From Polaribacter marinaquae (GTDB taxonomy: Bacteria > Bacteroidota > Bacteroidia > Flavobacteriales > Flavobacteriaceae), in NCBI RefSeq assembly GCF_038019025.1, contig NZ_CP150496.1:2558001-2622000 (forward strand): DNA of 64,000 nt, read 5' to 3'. A program made the position numbers and the translations under genes. This document shows positions 61,648 to 64,000 of this stretch, piece by piece. The notes under the pieces were generated by a model. That model had not been told where the DNA came from and did no database searches. It worked only from the letters and a program-made list of their open reading frames with translations. The stretch's first letter is position 1. Each line of letters opens with the position of its first letter.

Positions 61648-62706
61648 ATGAATTCATATATAAAATTATTATTTACTGCTTTTTGCCATATCATTTTTTG
61701 GGTTGGTGTCTATTTCTTTTACACTTATTTTTTAGGTTATGGTAGCTTAAATGTAAATTATGTAAATTCATTTTCATGGTATTTAATGCCAAGTACAATT
61801 GCTACAAGTTATTTTTTTCTGTATTATTTGTTTCCTTTTTATCTTCAAAAAAAGAAATATTTTTTATTTTTTCTTTACAGTATTTACACGTTTATAATTT
61901 CTAATTGTGCTATAATTTTATCAATTTTATTTGGTTTTATTTTTTTAGATGCATCTGATAAAATAACTGTAATTCCTTTAACTAAAGGTTTACCATTTAT
62001 AGTTTTTGGAGTTTATATGGTTGTTTTGTTTTCAATTGTGATAGGATTAATGTTATTTAATTATTTAGATCAAAAAAAAACAGAAGATTTAAAGACTAAA
62101 TTTCTACAGACTCAACTACAATTAAAAGAACAAGAATTAAAGTTTTTAAAAATGCAAATTCATCCACATTTTTTATTTAATTCTTTAAATACAATTTATG
62201 GTTTTGCTTTACAAAAAGGAGATGAAGCGCCAGAAATGATTTTAAAATTATCGAACTTATTAGACTATATTTTATATCAAATAGAAAAACCTAAAGTTAA
62301 CTTGCAGCAAGAAATTAATCATTTAGAAGATTATATTTCTTTAGAGAAAATGCGTTTTCATGATTCTTTAAAAGTAAATTTTCAAAAGGATATTTTAACA
62401 GAAAATATAGAGATTTCGCCAATGTTATTAATTCCTTTTGCAGAAAATAGTTTTAAACATGGTAAAATAAGCAATGGTTTTTTAGAAATTGATATCAAGC
62501 TTAGCGTAACTGATAATGAATTGGTCTTTACAATTCAAAATCCATCAAAAAATGATGTTAATTCAAATGTTGGTATTGGTATAGATAATATTAGAAAAAG
62601 ATTGCAAATGCTGTATCCAGATAAACATCAGCTTAAAATTCAAGATGAAGAAGCAACTTTTAGCGTAAGTTTAAAAATTCAATTAGAAGATTTTCAAAAT
62701 AATTAA
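61648..62706 (+). CDS. LytS/YehU-family sensor histidine kinase
   Basis: A 352-residue kinase with four membrane helices in residues 1-140, a coiled-coil linker, the LytS-type phosphoacceptor region (KMQIHPHFLFNSLNTIYG), and an ATPase domain with FAENSFKHG and VGIGIDNIRKRL. It pairs with the LytTR regulator 1 bp downstream. The signal is unknown. Confidence 0.92.
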   Translation: MNSYIKLLFTAFCHIIFWVGVYFFYTYFLGYGSLNVNYVNSFSWYLMPSTIATSYFFLYYLFPFYLQKKKYFLFFLYSIYTFIISNCAIILSILFGFIFLDASDKITVIPLTKGLPFIVFGVYMVVLFSIVIGLMLFNYLDQKKTEDLKTKFLQTQLQLKEQELKFLKMQIHPHFLFNSLNTIYGFALQKGDEAPEMILKLSNLLDYILYQIEKPKVNLQQEINHLEDYISLEKMRFHDSLKVNFQKDILTENIEISPMLLIPFAENSFKHGKISNGFLEIDIKLSVTDNELVFTIQNPSKNDVNSNVGIGIDNIRKRLQMLYPDKHQLKIQDEEATFSVSLKIQLEDFQNN

Positions 62707-62707
62707 T

Positions 62708-63424
62708 ATGAAAAAAATTACTTGTGTTATTGTTGATGATGAGCCTGTAGCAAGAGATATTTTAACTTCTTATGTAGCTAAAATACCTAGTTTAGAATTG
62801 ATAGCAACTTGTAAGAATGCAATAGAAGCTTTTCAAGTTTCAAATACTCAAAACATAGATATTTTCTTTTTAGATATTAATATGCCAGACATTTCTGGAT
62901 TGTCTGTGGCGAAATCTATCAACCAAAAATCTAAAATTATTTTTACAACTGCCTATAGAGAATATGCTGTAGATGGTTTCGATTTACAAGCGGTAGATTA
63001 CTTGTTAAAACCGATTTCGTTTGACCGTTTTTTGCAAGCAATTAATAAGTTGTTTCATCAAAACTCTAAAGTTTCTTCAGAAATTTCATCAGAAGAAAAT
63101 CTTGTAAAGAATGATTTTATTTTTGTGAGATCTGATAGAAAAATGCTAAAAATTAATTTTGATGAACTACTTTATGTAGAAAGTTTGTCTGATTATATTA
63201 AACTTCATTTAAAAGATAAGGTAATTACAACAAGAGAAACAATTAGTAATATTGAAACGAAATTACCCGCTAAAAACTTTCTTAGAATTCATAGATCTTT
63301 TATTGTAAATCTTACAAAAGCAACTTCTTACACAAACGAATTTGTAGAGATTGGTAAAAATGCGATTCCTATTAGTAGAACTTACAAAGAAAATGTACTT
63401 AAAAAGTTGACAGAAATTTCATAG
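62708..63424 (+). CDS. LytTR-family response regulator
   Basis: A 238-residue regulator. The receiver domain has acceptor Asp56 (FFLDINMPDISG) and Lys in LLKPISF. The LytTR DNA-binding domain occupies about 140-235 (LLYVESLSDYIKLHL; FLRIHRSFIVNL). It is the cognate partner of the preceding kinase. Confidence 0.93.
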   Translation: MKKITCVIVDDEPVARDILTSYVAKIPSLELIATCKNAIEAFQVSNTQNIDIFFLDINMPDISGLSVAKSINQKSKIIFTTAYREYAVDGFDLQAVDYLLKPISFDRFLQAINKLFHQNSKVSSEISSEENLVKNDFIFVRSDRKMLKINFDELLYVESLSDYIKLHLKDKVITTRETISNIETKLPAKNFLRIHRSFIVNLTKATSYTNEFVEIGKNAIPISRTYKENVLKKLTEIS

Positions 63425-63458
63425 AAATAGTTTTATCTTTGATGCAAATTTTAGACTT

Positions 63459-64000
63459 TTGAATACGACACAATTTATTCCAGAAATACTTTCAGAAAAA
63501 ATAGAAAAGGCAACTTTTACATGGCAAACACCAAGTAATATTGCGTTGGTAAAATATTGGGGAAAAAGCAATCCTCAAATTCCTAAAAATGCTTCTATAA
63601 GTTTTACGCTAAATAACTGTCATACAATTACTACAATAGATTTTTTAAAATCAGAAAATTCTGAAAAAGTAGATTTTGATTTATTTTTTGAAGGAAAAGA
63701 AAAGGAAGAGTTTAAACCAAAAATTGCTGAGTTTTTTAATAGAGTAGCAAAGTATTGTCCGTATATATTTGATTATAAGATGATAATTAAATCAGAAAAC
63801 TCTTTTCCGCATTCTAGCGGAATTGCATCTTCGGCAAGTGGTTTAAGTGCAATTGCTATGTGTTTAATGAGTTTAGAAAAAGAGTTAAATCCTGATTTAT
63901 CAAAAGATTTTATAAATCAAAAAGCATCTTTTTTAGCGCGTTTGGGTTCTGGAAGCGCTAGTAGAAGTATCGAAGGGCCTTTGGTGGTTTGGGGAGCGCA
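63459..64000 (+). CDS. mvaD: Diphosphomevalonate decarboxylase, N-terminal part (cut by window edge)
   Basis: The GHMP-kinase-fold enzyme of the mevalonate pathway, which gives isopentenyl diphosphate. The N-terminal TPSNIALVKYWGKSN and ASISFTLN are diagnostic, and the ATP loop SSGIASSASGLSAIA follows. A TTG start at 63459 is the only in-frame choice after the last stop; a TATCTTTG -7 box lies at 63434-63441. About 180 codons are visible before the edge. Confidence 0.9.
   Translation, partial: MNTTQFIPEILSEKIEKATFTWQTPSNIALVKYWGKSNPQIPKNASISFTLNNCHTITTIDFLKSENSEKVDFDLFFEGKEKEEFKPKIAEFFNRVAKYCPYIFDYKMIIKSENSFPHSSGIASSASGLSAIAMCLMSLEKELNPDLSKDFINQKASFLARLGSGSASRSIEGPLVVWGA

Overview
The window looks like a chromosome segment from a marine-type Flavobacteriaceae (Bacteroidota), close in character to Polaribacter or Tenacibaculum. 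Supporting signs are strong A+T bias, a type IX secretion sorting tail and a PorP/SprF protein, a CcoN-CcoO fusion, TamL/TamB, flavobacterial TAnnTTTG -7 boxes, and Bacteroidota-type DUF6089, OmpH and BamA genes. The genus is inference. No tRNA, rRNA, CRISPR array or IS transposase was recognised.

The window has two very different halves. Bases 1 to about 30,400 are an integron-like gene-cassette array. Seventeen imperfect-palindromic repeats of about 130 bp (two are about 195 bp) alternate with gene units, nearly all on the minus strand. Each repeat is built like an integron attC site: it starts and ends with AAC/GTT heptamers, has long complementary arms, and usually a central hairpin that covaries between copies. 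The first bases of each cassette are complementary to the inner end of its own 3' repeat, as in integron cassettes. I number the cassettes C1 to C18 from the recombinase (right) towards the left edge. A tyrosine recombinase (29243-30400) sits at the right end. Its C-terminus resembles IntI, but it lacks the IntI-specific insertion and points the same way as the cassettes. A lone half-site just beyond its stop codon is a candidate attI.

Cassette cargo: C1 an Xre-membrane-WG-repeat protein; C2 a predicted outer-membrane protein; C3 a type I restriction-modification system; C4 a four-gene heavy-metal/thiol operon; C5 a secreted GH99-like hydrolase with a type IX tail; C6 a subclass B1 metallo-beta-lactamase; C7 a 6.4-kb unit with AraC regulator, aldehyde dehydrogenase, YqhA-like protein, oxidoreductase, GreA/B factor, bestrophin and a decayed aquaporin; C8 two small convergent genes; C9 to C12, C14 and C15 orphans; C13 a GH53 galactanase; C16 a TetA-like efflux pump; C17 a non-coding cassette of 96-97 bp tandem repeats; C18 (cut by the left edge) a diverged second copy of the AraC/aldehyde dehydrogenase start of C7. 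Cassettes C3 and C4 also carry, just inside each boundary, a second family of about 90-bp structured repeats (E elements).

Bases 30,600 to 64,000 are ordinary core genome with no array repeats: tamB-tamL; an Fnr-type regulator divergent from a complete cbb3 oxidase locus (ccoI, hemN, ccoS, ccoNO, ccoQ, ccoP, ccoG, ccoH, TauE-like) with two Fnr-type operators; PorP/SprF; murI; two ompH genes, bamA, uppS and a DUF6089 gene (envelope biogenesis); nadK, a CBS protein, pdxJ, a hydrolase, a PAP2 phosphatase, thiamine pyrophosphokinase, an ExbB/MotA-like protein, a LytS/LytTR two-component pair, and the start of diphosphomevalonate decarboxylase at the right edge.
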